Shown in pieces: positions 1 through 7,130 of a DNA stretch of 11,901 bases (the first letter of the stretch is position 1; each line of letters starts with the position of its first letter). Where the stretch lies: assembly GCA_016929365.1 (NCBI GenBank), contig JAFGIZ010000287.1:1-11901 (forward strand), given 5' to 3'. Under the pieces are notes generated by a model, which was given only the letters and a program-made list of their open reading frames with translations, had not been told where the DNA came from and did not search any database. The translations under genes and the position numbers were made by a program. The stretch comes from Lentisphaerota bacterium. Its GTDB lineage: Bacteria > Verrucomicrobiota > Kiritimatiellia > UBA8416 > JAFGIZ01.

Positions 1-717
1 CAGCAGCATGTCCTTCCGTTCCTCAGGGAACACGGGTCTACCATCGCGCTTGTCGGCGCCCTGGCCGTCATCCTGTTTCTGGCACTGACGCTTCTGGTGC
101 TCTGGGTGCGCGCGCGCGGCAAGTTCATGTTCCTGGACAACGTCCTGAACAACCGGGCCGAGATCCGCCATCCCTGGCACGTTTTTGCCCAGCACGGCAA
201 TTCCCTCTTCCGCTGGACCGTCGGTTACGCCGTCATCTGCCTGCTGATCGGGATCCTGCTCGCGGCGGCAACCTTCGTCAGCGCGGTCAAACCCTGTATC
301 GCGGCGGGCGCCTTTACCACGGCCGCCTTGCCCGGACTCGTGGTCTCTATCGTGCTCTGGATCGTGTTCGGCATCATCACGGCTTACATCGGGCGGTTCC
401 TGGAGGATTTCATTGTCCCCCTCATGTACAAACACGATCTGACAACCCGCGAAGCCTGGGCGCGTTTTCTGCCTGTCTTCCGACACAACGCCGGCGCGTT
501 CGTCATTTACGGGCTGTTCTACCTGGTTCTCTCCATGATCGCGGGCTTCTGCGTGCTGCTGCTTATTATCGCGACCTGCTGCATCGCCGCCTGTATCGTC
601 GGAATCCCGTACCTCGGCACCGTTCTACTTCTGCCGATCCCGGTCTTCTTCCGCCTCTACAGCCTGGAATACCTGGCCCAGTACGGCCGCGGCTGCACGC
701 TGGAACCGGAAGGCTAA
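1..717 (+). CDS. polytopic membrane protein, 5' end missing (DUF7544-like)
   Basis: The reading frame is open from the first base, so the start lies outside the window; a GTG at 97 is internal, because the in-frame codons before it encode a membrane segment. The visible 238 residues contain hydrophobic stretches at about 13-36, 73-96, 112-133, 165-200 (long enough for two passes) and 203-220. Between the first two is a polar linker, RGKFMFLDNVLNN (residues 40-51 region), followed by a His/Trp/Phe-containing segment. From memory this linker resembles DUF7544-type bacterial membrane proteins of unknown function; that assignment is not checked. No catalytic motif is visible. The protein ends in a short polar tail (LEPEG). 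It converges on the DUF1844 gene with a 178-base gap. Its function cannot be inferred. That it is a real coding region is well supported by consistent membrane topology and length. Confidence 0.82.
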   Translation, partial: QQHVLPFLREHGSTIALVGALAVILFLALTLLVLWVRARGKFMFLDNVLNNRAEIRHPWHVFAQHGNSLFRWTVGYAVICLLIGILLAAATFVSAVKPCIAAGAFTTAALPGLVVSIVLWIVFGIITAYIGRFLEDFIVPLMYKHDLTTREAWARFLPVFRHNAGAFVIYGLFYLVLSMIAGFCVLLLIIATCCIAACIVGIPYLGTVLLLPIPVFFRLYSLEYLAQYGRGCTLEPEG

Positions 718-759
718 GCACAAGCCGCCGGCAATACCGTGACGTATGGCCGGGAGATG

Positions 760-836
760 GAGATCCTCGACTTCGCTCGGGATGACAGGCTCTGCATGGT
801 CATTCCGAGCAGAGCAAAACGGGGTCGAGGGATCTC
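760..836. repeat. imperfect palindromic intergenic element (dispersed-repeat type)
   Basis: The left arm (760-786) starts GAGATCCTCGAC and ends CTCGGGATGAC. The right arm (799-836) starts GTCATTCCGAGC and ends GTCGAGGGATCTC, and is its inverted complement. The outer stem (gagatc-ctcgac) and inner stem (gctcgg-atgac) are both well matched. The right arm carries about 11 extra bases that would form an asymmetric bulge, and a 12-base loop (787-798) separates the arms. From memory, elements with this consensus (a gagat-cctcg ... tcggaatgac palindrome) occur in many copies in intergenic DNA of diverse environmental bacteria; copy number in this genome cannot be seen from one window. It sits between two convergent genes, where it could act as a 3'-end hairpin for both transcripts. 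Confidence 0.75.
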
Positions 837-895
837 ATGCCTTATAGAATACGTCTCCGTATTTACGGCCCAGAGCACCAGGCCCCCGCCGCGGA

Positions 896-1315
896 TCAGC
901 CGTAGGATTTGTGATACTTCGGATTCTTCGCCTCACCTGCGGGGCCTGCCGTCGCCCCCCCCTCCGGAGGCTCGGGCCTTGACTCGGGCTCGTTCTGTTT
1001 TCTGGCTTCCGCCTCCTCGGCCTCCGGCCCCGCGCCCGCGCCGCCGCGGGCGGACTCCACGTAATTCATCTGCAGAGACGACAGGATCTCACTCAGCATT
1101 CGATCTTCGTCCCGGCTCAGGTTTCCCCGGGTCCGCGTCTGCAGCATTTCGATCATGTCGATCGTCAGCTGGGCCCCCTCGAGATCGACCTCGGTCTTGC
1201 GCGTCACGGGGTTGACGATCTTGCCCAGCTGCTGCATCGCCGTCGTCGACAGCATCATCAGAAGATTGGCAAACAAGGCCTGGTGCTGTTGTTCTCTACT
1301 CATGTCGTCACTCAT
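896..1315 (-). CDS. DUF1844 domain protein
   Basis: A 139-residue protein. The core at about residues 10-88 matches the DUF1844 pattern: a helix with FANLLMMLSTTAMQQLG, then NPVTRKTEVDLEGAQLTIDMIEML, then TRGNLSRDEDRMLSEILSSLQMNYVE. DUF1844 is a small helical domain of unknown function, seen mostly in PVC bacteria, Acidobacteriota and deltaproteobacterial lineages. After residue 88 the chain is Gly/Pro/Glu/Ala-rich and probably disordered, ending in a basic KNPKYHKSYG. The ATG at 1315 is chosen because AAGGAG lies 6 bases upstream; the in-frame GTG at 1330 would put that ribosome site inside the gene. The start overlaps the end of the M16 gene by 8 bases, so translation is likely coupled. It is the last gene of the HIT-Minf_1886-M16 operon. 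The family call is strong; the function is unknown. Confidence 0.9.
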   Translation of the reverse strand: MSDDMSREQQHQALFANLLMMLSTTAMQQLGKIVNPVTRKTEVDLEGAQLTIDMIEMLQTRTRGNLSRDEDRMLSEILSSLQMNYVESARGGAGAGPEAEEAEARKQNEPESRPEPPEGGATAGPAGEAKNPKYHKSYG

Positions 1316-3971
1316 CGTATTCTCCTTCACGCTCCGTCCCGCCGGGTGCGCCCAGCGGCAGCACGACGGACACCGCCATGCCGTTCGTCGTCAGCACCGA
1401 CCGAGCCGCAGCGCGGACCGCCTCCGGCGTCAGCGCATCCAGGCGGGACTCCGTGGCATACACATATTCATAGCCCAGTCCGTACAGCTCATGCAAGGCG
1501 CAGCGCAGCGCCAGACCCGCGTTGTCCTGCAAGTCCATGCGATAGGCGCCGATCCGGCGCTGCCGGGCCCGTTCGAATTCGGCGGCCTCCAGCCCCCCCG
1601 CGGTCAGACGCCCGACCTCGTTCAGCATCAGCGACTCGACCGACCCGACGGCATCGGCTCGCGTACCTGCGTACAGCACAAATGTTCCGGGCTGCCAGCC
1701 GGTCCGGTTGTAGGCCCCCACATAGTAGGCCAGGCCCCGCCGGTCGCGCACGTCCAGCGCCAGTTCTGAAGACAGTCCGCTCAAGGCCGTGCGTAATACA
1801 TCCAGCGCTTCGCTGCGCGCATCGTCCACCGCCACGCCGGGAAACCCCATGGTCACCACGGCCTGCTGCCTGGGCTCCCGCCGCACCGACCGTACGGGCT
1901 CCGCCGGCCACGCGTCCGGCGGCGGCGGCAACGCAAACCTCCCCCGCGGCGCATCGCGCAAGAAGGGCGACGCCGCCGCTTCCACCGCCTCCGGCGTGAC
2001 GTCGCCGAAGACCGCCAGAACCAGATTACCCCGTCCCGCCAGTGCCGCCGCGTGCCCGGCCACCGCGGTGCGGGTCAGCGCCGCCACCGAATCCGCCGTA
2101 CCGAGCGGATGCCCCGCGTAGGGATGTCCCCCGAACAGCAGCCTGCGCAGGTTCGCCCGAGCCAGCTCCATCGGCTGCTCCTCGCGCTCCGCGATCGCCG
2201 CTAACTGGAAGGCCCGCTGCTTTTCGAACTCGTCCGCCGGAAACGACGGGTGAAACAGGCAATCGCACAGCACATCGAGAAAGACACCCAGATCCCCGCT
2301 CAGGCAGCGCGCCTGCAGGCCGAAGCTGTTATAGCCCGAAAACGGCGCCAGTGATCCGCCCCGGCTCTCCACGGCTGCGGCTACGGCTTCCGCCGTGCGC
2401 CGCTCCGATCCGCGCACCAGCAATTCCGCCGCCAGCCGCGAGATGCCGCATTCCTCTGCCGTTTCGCTCAACACGCCCCCGCCCATTACCGCGCAGAGAT
2501 GCGCAAACGGCAGCCGGTGATCCTCCCGCACGATAACCGGCACACCGTGCACCCGCACCCGTACGGGGCCCGGGACCGTCTCCGCGGGCGCTGCCGCGGC
2601 CGCCGTTGCGTCCGGCGGTTGTTCCGGCGCCAGCACGACCCGCGTCCGGTTGGCGGGACGGAGATACCGCTGCGCCACGTCCCGCAACACCTCAGGCGTC
2701 ACGGCATCGAGGAGCCGCAGGTAACGCCGCAGATAGCACGGGTCGCCGGCATAGAACGCCCCCGCCGCATAACGCGATGCCTGTCCGTGCATGGTCTCAA
2801 GACGCCCCAGCTCGGCCGTCAATACCTTCCGCCGCGCCGTCGCAATTTCTTCCGCGTTGAACCCGGTCTCCAGCCACCCTCCCACGGCCTCGTCGAGCGC
2901 AGCCACGACGTCCCCTTCACGGCCGGGCTCGAACGCGGCGGTAATCCCGAACAACCCGGGCTCCTTCGGCGTGTACGACCAGGCTTCTATGCTGTGCACC
3001 AGCCGCCGCTCTTCCTTGAGCTCCTTGACCAGCCGCGCCGTCCGCCCGTGCCCCGCAATTTCAGCCAGTATGTCCAGCGCCGGCGCGTCCGGATGGCTGA
3101 GCACCACCGTGTGCCACGCCACCGCCACGCGGGAGATGTTGTACGGACCCGTCTCACGCGCGGCATACGGCGCGGCCTGTGGCGACTCAGCGGGCAGCAC
3201 GGTCGCCGGCCGCGGGCCTCGCGGTTCCGCGTCATACAGCGCCCGCACCGCCTCCACAACGGCGTCCGCCGGAACATCGCCGACGACCACGACCGTCATA
3301 TTGTCGGGCACGTAATGCGCCCGCGCATAGGCCGCCAGGTCCTCCCGGCTCAATTGCAGAAAGAGGTCTTCATGACCGATAACCGGAAAACGGTACGGAT
3401 GCCTGCGGAACGCCGTGCGCCACAACAGCTTGCCCAGGACCCGTTCCGGGTCGTCCCGCCCCATGGCAATTTCGCGCCGGATAACTTCCCGCTCGCGCTC
3501 CCACTCGTCCGCCGGAAACGCGGCATGCAGAACGGCATCCGTCAGCACCTCCAGCGCGGTGCGCCAGCGCTCCGAGGGAACGTCGGCGTGAAACACCGTG
3601 CGGTCGAATCCCGTGTACGCATTCAACGTACCGCCCGCATCGTGAATGGCCCGCGTAATGTCGCCCGGCCCGCGCGTGCCCGTTCCCTTGAAGATCATGT
3701 GCTCAATGGCGTGACACAACCCCGACCCCAGGCGGGGCCCCTCGTGAATGGCCCCGCTGCCCACCCAGATCTGCACCGCCGCCACCGGAGCCGCGCGGTC
3801 GGGCTTGACGAGCACACGTAACCCGTTGCCGAGCGTCTGCTCGCGCAACGCCGCATCCGTGCGCTCCAACTGGATCAGCGCGCGCTCCACGGCTTCGTCC
3901 GCGCAGACCGCCCCCGCGGACGCCGCACCCAGACAGGCGGCCAGCCATACGCCTCGCGCCCCCCGCGTCAT
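1308..3971 (-). CDS. secreted double-length M16 family zinc metallopeptidase
   Basis: An 887-residue insulinase/processing-peptidase-type (M16) protein. Residues 1-24 look like a signal peptide with cleavage after AVCA, so it probably acts in the periplasm or at the envelope. The first M16 domain (about 45-190) has the inverted zinc motif HAIEH (H87, E90, H91) and the third ligand E167, 76 residues after H91. An M16 C-type domain follows (about 195-440), then a second pair (about 468-640 and 650-860). The second half has ISRLAAELL where the zinc motif would be, so it is non-catalytic. It does carry RRGLAYY (744-750), the usual Arg/Tyr substrate-binding element, which is degenerate in the first half (RRLVHS, 322-327). 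The chain is thus a one-polypeptide version of the catalytic/non-catalytic M16B heterodimer. Its start overlaps the Minf_1886 stop by 4 bases (ATGA), with no good ribosome site visible, suggesting coupled translation. Substrate unknown. Confidence 0.95.
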   Translation of the reverse strand: MTRGARGVWLAACLGAASAGAVCADEAVERALIQLERTDAALREQTLGNGLRVLVKPDRAAPVAAVQIWVGSGAIHEGPRLGSGLCHAIEHMIFKGTGTRGPGDITRAIHDAGGTLNAYTGFDRTVFHADVPSERWRTALEVLTDAVLHAAFPADEWEREREVIRREIAMGRDDPERVLGKLLWRTAFRRHPYRFPVIGHEDLFLQLSREDLAAYARAHYVPDNMTVVVVGDVPADAVVEAVRALYDAEPRGPRPATVLPAESPQAAPYAARETGPYNISRVAVAWHTVVLSHPDAPALDILAEIAGHGRTARLVKELKEERRLVHSIEAWSYTPKEPGLFGITAAFEPGREGDVVAALDEAVGGWLETGFNAEEIATARRKVLTAELGRLETMHGQASRYAAGAFYAGDPCYLRRYLRLLDAVTPEVLRDVAQRYLRPANRTRVVLAPEQPPDATAAAAAPAETVPGPVRVRVHGVPVIVREDHRLPFAHLCAVMGGGVLSETAEECGISRLAAELLVRGSERRTAEAVAAAVESRGGSLAPFSGYNSFGLQARCLSGDLGVFLDVLCDCLFHPSFPADEFEKQRAFQLAAIAEREEQPMELARANLRRLLFGGHPYAGHPLGTADSVAALTRTAVAGHAAALAGRGNLVLAVFGDVTPEAVEAAASPFLRDAPRGRFALPPPPDAWPAEPVRSVRREPRQQAVVTMGFPGVAVDDARSEALDVLRTALSGLSSELALDVRDRRGLAYYVGAYNRTGWQPGTFVLYAGTRADAVGSVESLMLNEVGRLTAGGLEAAEFERARQRRIGAYRMDLQDNAGLALRCALHELYGLGYEYVYATESRLDALTPEAVRAAARSVLTTNGMAVSVVLPLGAPGGTEREGEYDE
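1322..1327 (-). promoter_or_regulatory. ribosome binding site of the DUF1844 gene
   Basis: AAGGAG on the - strand, 6 bases before the ATG at 1315-1313. It lies inside the last codons of the M16 gene and decides the start in favour of ATG 1315 over GTG 1330. Confidence 0.75.
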
Positions 3972-4426
3972 GATGCCCGCGGATTCCGCCCCCGCGCTCC
4001 GCTTAGCCGTTCGTTGCCCTGCCGGGAGGCCGTTCCCTGCGCGTTCGCGGGCAGAAACGGGTCCCGGAACGCGTCCCGGAAGTCGTATCCGTTGTGGAAA
4101 TCCTCCCGGCTGTCGGAATCGGTCTTGCCCAGCCGCTTACACGCCACCAGATTGAACACAATTTCCCCCACGTCGTCCGTGCTCGATACACCCCAGCGGC
4201 GCAGCACCGTCAGGGCCATCGGGCCGTATTCCTTCAGCGCATACCGGCGCAGCCCCTCCAGCAGCTCCCGGCCCGACACGTGGCGGCCCGCCCCTTCCCG
4301 GGGCTTGTTATACAGCTTCACCGTGTAATCCAGGGCCTCGCGAATAAAGAAGTACGCCTCCGGGTCGTAGCGCGTATCCGATGCGCAGATCCGTTTGACA
4401 TCCTCCAGGAAAACCGACCCGCTCAT
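3968..4426 (-). CDS. Minf_1886 family protein (uncharacterised)
   Basis: A 152-residue protein. Residues about 5-125 match the Minf_1886 family as I know it: FLEDVKRICASDTRY, then DPEAYFFIREALDYT, GRHVSGRELLEGLRRYA, YGPMALTVLRRWG, VGEIVFNLV, and LGKTDSDSREDFHNGYDF. No function is established for the family, which is concentrated in PVC bacteria and relatives. No signal peptide, membrane segment or obvious catalytic motif is seen, so it is probably a soluble cytosolic protein. The last ~27 residues (after RDPFLPA) are low-complexity and polar. The ATG at 4426 is preferred over an upstream in-frame start at 4495 because the family begins near here and it forms an exact 4-base ATGA overlap with the HIT gene stop; AGGA lies just upstream. 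Its stop likewise overlaps the M16 start by 4 bases. A close operon partner of HIT and M16. Confidence 0.9.
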   Translation of the reverse strand: MSGSVFLEDVKRICASDTRYDPEAYFFIREALDYTVKLYNKPREGAGRHVSGRELLEGLRRYALKEYGPMALTVLRRWGVSSTDDVGEIVFNLVACKRLGKTDSDSREDFHNGYDFRDAFRDPFLPANAQGTASRQGNERLSGARGRNPRAS

Positions 4427-4839
4427 AATCCCGTCCTGATACGTTCGGCTACCGCATCCCGTTCCGCGTCGTCCGCATACTCGGTGTGCGCCCATCCCCG
4501 CGGCGCGCCATCATTGTCGAAACGCGGAATAACATGAAAATGAAGATGGGGCACAACCTGGCCGGCCGCCGCGCCGTTCGATTGGATCAGCCGGACGCCA
4601 TCGGCCTTCAAGCCCCCGCGCTGGGCCCGCATCACACGCTGCACCGTCTGCATCACCGCGCCCAGCACCGCCGCCGGCGCCTCCCCCAGATCCGTGTAAT
4701 GCGCCTTCGGGATCACCAGCACATGCCCCTTGATCATCGGCATGCTATCGAGGAACGCCAGCGTCGCGTCGTCCTCGTACACCACGGCCGCCGCGGCCGC
4801 GCCGGCCGCGATCCTGCAGAACATACAGTTCTCCTGCAT
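4423..4839 (-). CDS. HIT family nucleotide hydrolase (HINT-like)
   Basis: A 138-residue histidine-triad protein. Counting from the chosen start, the triad is VVPHLHFHVIP with H98, H100 and H102; the N-terminal CMFC (C5, C8) and H47 match the metal-binding CxxC/His set of HINT-type members. GHVLVIPKAH and the N88 region complete the nucleotide pocket. Such proteins hydrolyse nucleoside phosphoramidates or adenylylated compounds in the cytosol; the exact substrate is not predictable. Residues 11-20 are unusually Ala-rich. Start choice is uncertain. ATG 4839 retains the CxxC; GTG 4851 would add four residues behind a GGAGGGAGG run; ATG 4824 has the best-spaced AGGAG but would lose the first Cys. 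It is the first gene of the four-gene leftward operon and overlaps the Minf_1886 gene by 4 bases. Confidence 0.93.
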   Translation of the reverse strand: MQENCMFCRIAAGAAAAAVVYEDDATLAFLDSMPMIKGHVLVIPKAHYTDLGEAPAAVLGAVMQTVQRVMRAQRGGLKADGVRLIQSNGAAAGQVVPHLHFHVIPRFDNDGAPRGWAHTEYADDAERDAVAERIRTGL

Positions 4840-4917
4840 TCCGGTTGGCACCCTCCCTCCACTATGCTACGGTTCGACCCACACGCGAATACTACAGCAA
4901 GTGAGCGGGAGATGTCT
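4840..4917. promoter_or_regulatory. divergent promoter region between HIT operon and beta-barrel gene
   Basis: Only 78 bases separate two divergent starts, so both promoters must lie here or extend into the neighbouring genes. On the + strand TTGGCA (4845-4850) and TACGGT (4868-4873) have 17-base spacing, but the -10 is poor; TATGCT (4863-4868) is a better -10 without a matching -35. On the - strand TAGCAT (complement of 4864-4869) is a possible -10. None is convincing alone. GGGAG at 4907-4911 is the ribosome site of the rightward gene. Confidence 0.4.
4907..4911 (+). promoter_or_regulatory. ribosome binding site of the beta-barrel gene
   Basis: GGGAG, 6 bases before ATG 4918. It favours this start over the in-frame ATG 4912, which would leave no spacing. 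Confidence 0.6.
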
Positions 4918-5958
4918 ATGAGTTCATATGCGCCGTGGTGCTGCATCCTGACCCTGTTTCTGTCCGTCAACGTTCTCGCCGGCGACTGGCTGCGCGGCGG
5001 GCGCGAAGCCCCCGAAACGCGTGACGCAACCCTCCGCTTCGCCGTAGGTGCGGTCAGTGATATCCAGGGCCTCGTCCAGGAGACGCAGCGCACCTTCTAC
5101 GACGTCAGCGGGCAGCCGGAAAAACAGCAGCTGGCCGAATACTACGACCTGGACGATTTCGGCATGGACGACAGCTACCCGGCCGCCGGCTTCGGGTTTG
5201 ACTGGATCTGGCGCTACGTGTCACTCGAATGGAACGTCCTCTTCATGAATCCCGACGTCAGCACTGTCGCGCAGCGCAACTACTACATCGGCGTCGGCGA
5301 CGATATCACGTTCGAAGGACAGGGGTACGACAACCTCCTGATTCCCGAAGGCCAGTCTTTTTCCATGGACCTCCTCGGCGCCATGTCCGAGGTACGCGGC
5401 ATGTTCACGCCCGTTACGTTCGCTCCGGCCGAAACCGTTCGCATCACCCCCTGGATCGATCTCGGCCTTTTCCTGTTCGGCGGCTACTACGAGATCGACG
5501 CCGGCCCGCCCACCGGTACCACGCAGTACCTCAACCCTCCCGAAGACTTCGTGATCGGCGGCGCCTCCGACGGCTACGTCGGCATGGGGCTGCCTGAATA
5601 CGGCGCCGGCGGAGAAATTCGTCTCGGCCGGCCGGATGCCCTCAATCTCGTCATCCAGGGGCATTATGCCATGTGCGACTACAGCGGCAGCACCGACTGG
5701 ATCGTCAGCACGGCGCACCGCGAGAAAAACGCGGATATAGACCATGTCAACGTGCGCCTCCGCTGCACGCTGGATATACCCCTCGAGAACGGACGCGCCG
5801 TGCTCGTCGGGATCGATTACCAGGCCATCGACTCCGAAGCGCTGCTCACGGGCACCGCGGAAACCGAAGAAGACGTTCTCGCCCAGCGGGAACGCTTCGA
5901 CAAATACGTGTCCTTCGAACTGACCGCCCTCACCGCCCTGTTCGGCTTCACCTTCTGA
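4918..5958 (+). CDS. predicted outer-membrane beta-barrel protein
   Basis: A 346-residue protein starting with a signal peptide (MSSYAPWCCILTLFLSVNVLA, cleavage near A21-GD). ATG 4918 has GGGAG 6 bases upstream; ATG 4912 is an in-frame alternative, and the frame open to 4486 is an antisense extension over the HIT gene. The mature chain has many alternating-polarity stretches with aromatic edges typical of beta-strands (for example GFGFDWIWRYVSLEWNVLF, WIDLGLFLFGGYYEI, LNLVIQGHYAMCDY, VNVRLRCTLDI, AVLVGIDYQAI). It ends ...FELTALTALFGFTF, a terminal Phe with the alternating hydrophobics expected of the Omp85/BAM recognition signal. Acidic loops (DLDDFGMDD, EETEEDVL-like) fit extracellular or periplasmic turns. 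No named family is recognised. It is followed after 3 bases by the M24 peptidase gene, so the two are probably co-transcribed. Barrel assignment rests on pattern only. Confidence 0.8.
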   Translation: MSSYAPWCCILTLFLSVNVLAGDWLRGGREAPETRDATLRFAVGAVSDIQGLVQETQRTFYDVSGQPEKQQLAEYYDLDDFGMDDSYPAAGFGFDWIWRYVSLEWNVLFMNPDVSTVAQRNYYIGVGDDITFEGQGYDNLLIPEGQSFSMDLLGAMSEVRGMFTPVTFAPAETVRITPWIDLGLFLFGGYYEIDAGPPTGTTQYLNPPEDFVIGGASDGYVGMGLPEYGAGGEIRLGRPDALNLVIQGHYAMCDYSGSTDWIVSTAHREKNADIDHVNVRLRCTLDIPLENGRAVLVGIDYQAIDSEALLTGTAETEEDVLAQRERFDKYVSFELTALTALFGFTF

Positions 5959-5961
5959 CCC

Positions 5962-7110
5962 ATGGCCCGTACGTATACGTTCCTTCTTGCCGGCACCCGT
6001 GAATGCTGCGCCGACATCGAATATGCGACCGGGTTCCCGGCGCCCGATCCGGTTGTCTTTGCCGACTCGGATAAGGGCGGCGTGCTCGTCGTGCCGGGCA
6101 TGGAGTGTTCCCGCGCGCGACGCGCCGTCCACGCGCATCGCCGCCAGACCGGCCGCCATACCGCCATCGAGGTCTTCAGCCCGGACGATCTCGGCCTCCG
6201 CCGCGCGTCCCGGAAAAAGCTCTCCGCCTGGGCCCGTGCCGCCCTACGGCGCCTCGGCCGCCGCCGCGCTCACGTAGCCCCCGCCTTCCCCCTCGGCACC
6301 GCCCGTGCCCTCGAGCGGGCCGGCATCCGCGTCGTCCTCCACAAGGGCCCCCTCTACCCCGGACGCGCCGTTAAGAAACCTTACGAAGTCGCCGCCATTC
6401 GCGATACGCAACGCGCTGCCGTCATTGCCATGCGCGCCGCCATAAACCTGATCCGCGACTCGGAAATCGACGCCTCCGGCTGCCTGCGCAGCAGGGGAAA
6501 GCCGCTGACCGCCGAAGTCCTGCGGGCCAGCATCCGCGGCGTGCTTTTTCAGCACCAGTGCCTAGCCCGCGACATTATCGTGGCCCCCGGGCCCCAGGCC
6601 GCCGATCCCCACGAGAAAGGGTCCGGCCCCCTTCGCGCCGGCGAGGCGGTCGTCATGGATATTTTTCCCCGCCACCTCGACCACGGATACTGGGGCGATC
6701 TGACGCGCACCGTCGTCAAGGGAACCCCGGCGCGGGCGCTCACGCGGATGTATGCGGCCGTTCGCGCCGCCCAATCCGCGGCACTGGCCGCCGTCAAACC
6801 CGGCGTCACGGGCTCCACGGTGCACCGCACCGCCATGCAGGTCTTCCAACAGCGCGGCTACCGCACCGTCAAGAACGCAACCCGCCGCGAAGGTTTTATT
6901 CACGGAACCGGCCACGGCGTCGGCCTGGACATTCACGAGGCGCCGTCCCTCTCCCCCGACGGGGGCCGCCTGCGCAAGGGACACGTCATCACCGTGGAAC
7001 CCGGCCTCTATTACCCGGGCATTGGAGGCGTCCGCATCGAGGATACGGTCCTGGTCACCGCCAACGGTTACCGTTTCCTCGCGTCCTGCGAAAAACACTT
7101 CGAAATCTGA
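5962..7110 (+). CDS. M24 family metallopeptidase (Xaa-Pro peptidase type)
   Basis: A 382-residue protein with a creatinase-like N-terminal domain (about 1-130) and a pita-bread catalytic domain (about 138-375). All five dimetal ligands are visible: D233 (VVMDIFP), D246 (WGDLTRT), H318 (GTGHGVG), E346 (TVEPGLYYPG) and E360 (VRIEDTV); H325 in DIHE is also conserved. Such enzymes remove N-terminal residues before proline or cleave Xaa-Pro dipeptides in the cytosol; no signal peptide is present. The linker VVLHKGPLYPGRAVKKPYEVAAIRDTQ is typical of the family, as is its position. Residues 81-103 are strongly Arg/Lys-rich. The start is 3 bases after the stop of the beta-barrel gene and has no clear ribosome site, suggesting translational coupling. 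Whether it is an aminopeptidase (PepP type) or dipeptidase (PepQ type) cannot be settled here. Confidence 0.93.
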   Translation: MARTYTFLLAGTRECCADIEYATGFPAPDPVVFADSDKGGVLVVPGMECSRARRAVHAHRRQTGRHTAIEVFSPDDLGLRRASRKKLSAWARAALRRLGRRRAHVAPAFPLGTARALERAGIRVVLHKGPLYPGRAVKKPYEVAAIRDTQRAAVIAMRAAINLIRDSEIDASGCLRSRGKPLTAEVLRASIRGVLFQHQCLARDIIVAPGPQAADPHEKGSGPLRAGEAVVMDIFPRHLDHGYWGDLTRTVVKGTPARALTRMYAAVRAAQSAALAAVKPGVTGSTVHRTAMQVFQQRGYRTVKNATRREGFIHGTGHGVGLDIHEAPSLSPDGGRLRKGHVITVEPGLYYPGIGGVRIEDTVLVTANGYRFLASCEKHFEI

Positions 7111-7130
7111 TCCCCGGACCGCTATCCGGC

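Noticed and set aside
739..1215. 158-residue + strand frame after the membrane protein
   Set aside because: It begins in the palindromic repeat and then runs antisense through the DUF1844 gene; no coding features.
2499..3821. 440-residue + strand open frame opposite the M16 gene
   Set aside because: It is Arg/Pro/His-rich with no recognisable motif, and it lies antisense to a clear M16 protease; a GC-rich shadow frame.
4780..4811. Dense GC palindromes (NotI-like and GCCGGC) near the HIT gene start
   Set aside because: They encode the Ala-rich stretch of the HIT protein; explained by alanine codons in a GC-rich genome.
4486..4917. N-terminal extension of the beta-barrel frame
   Set aside because: It runs antisense through the HIT gene, and the signal peptide and ribosome site place the true start at 4918.
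5221..6159. 312-residue - strand frame opposite the beta-barrel gene
   Set aside because: Gly/Ala/Val/Glu-rich antisense translation with no motif; the + strand protein has a signal peptide and a barrel terminus.
7114..7129. Possible bidirectional terminator between the M24 and AsmA-like genes
   Set aside because: Only a 5-base stem (CCGGA/TCCGG) with no T-run on either strand; too weak to call.
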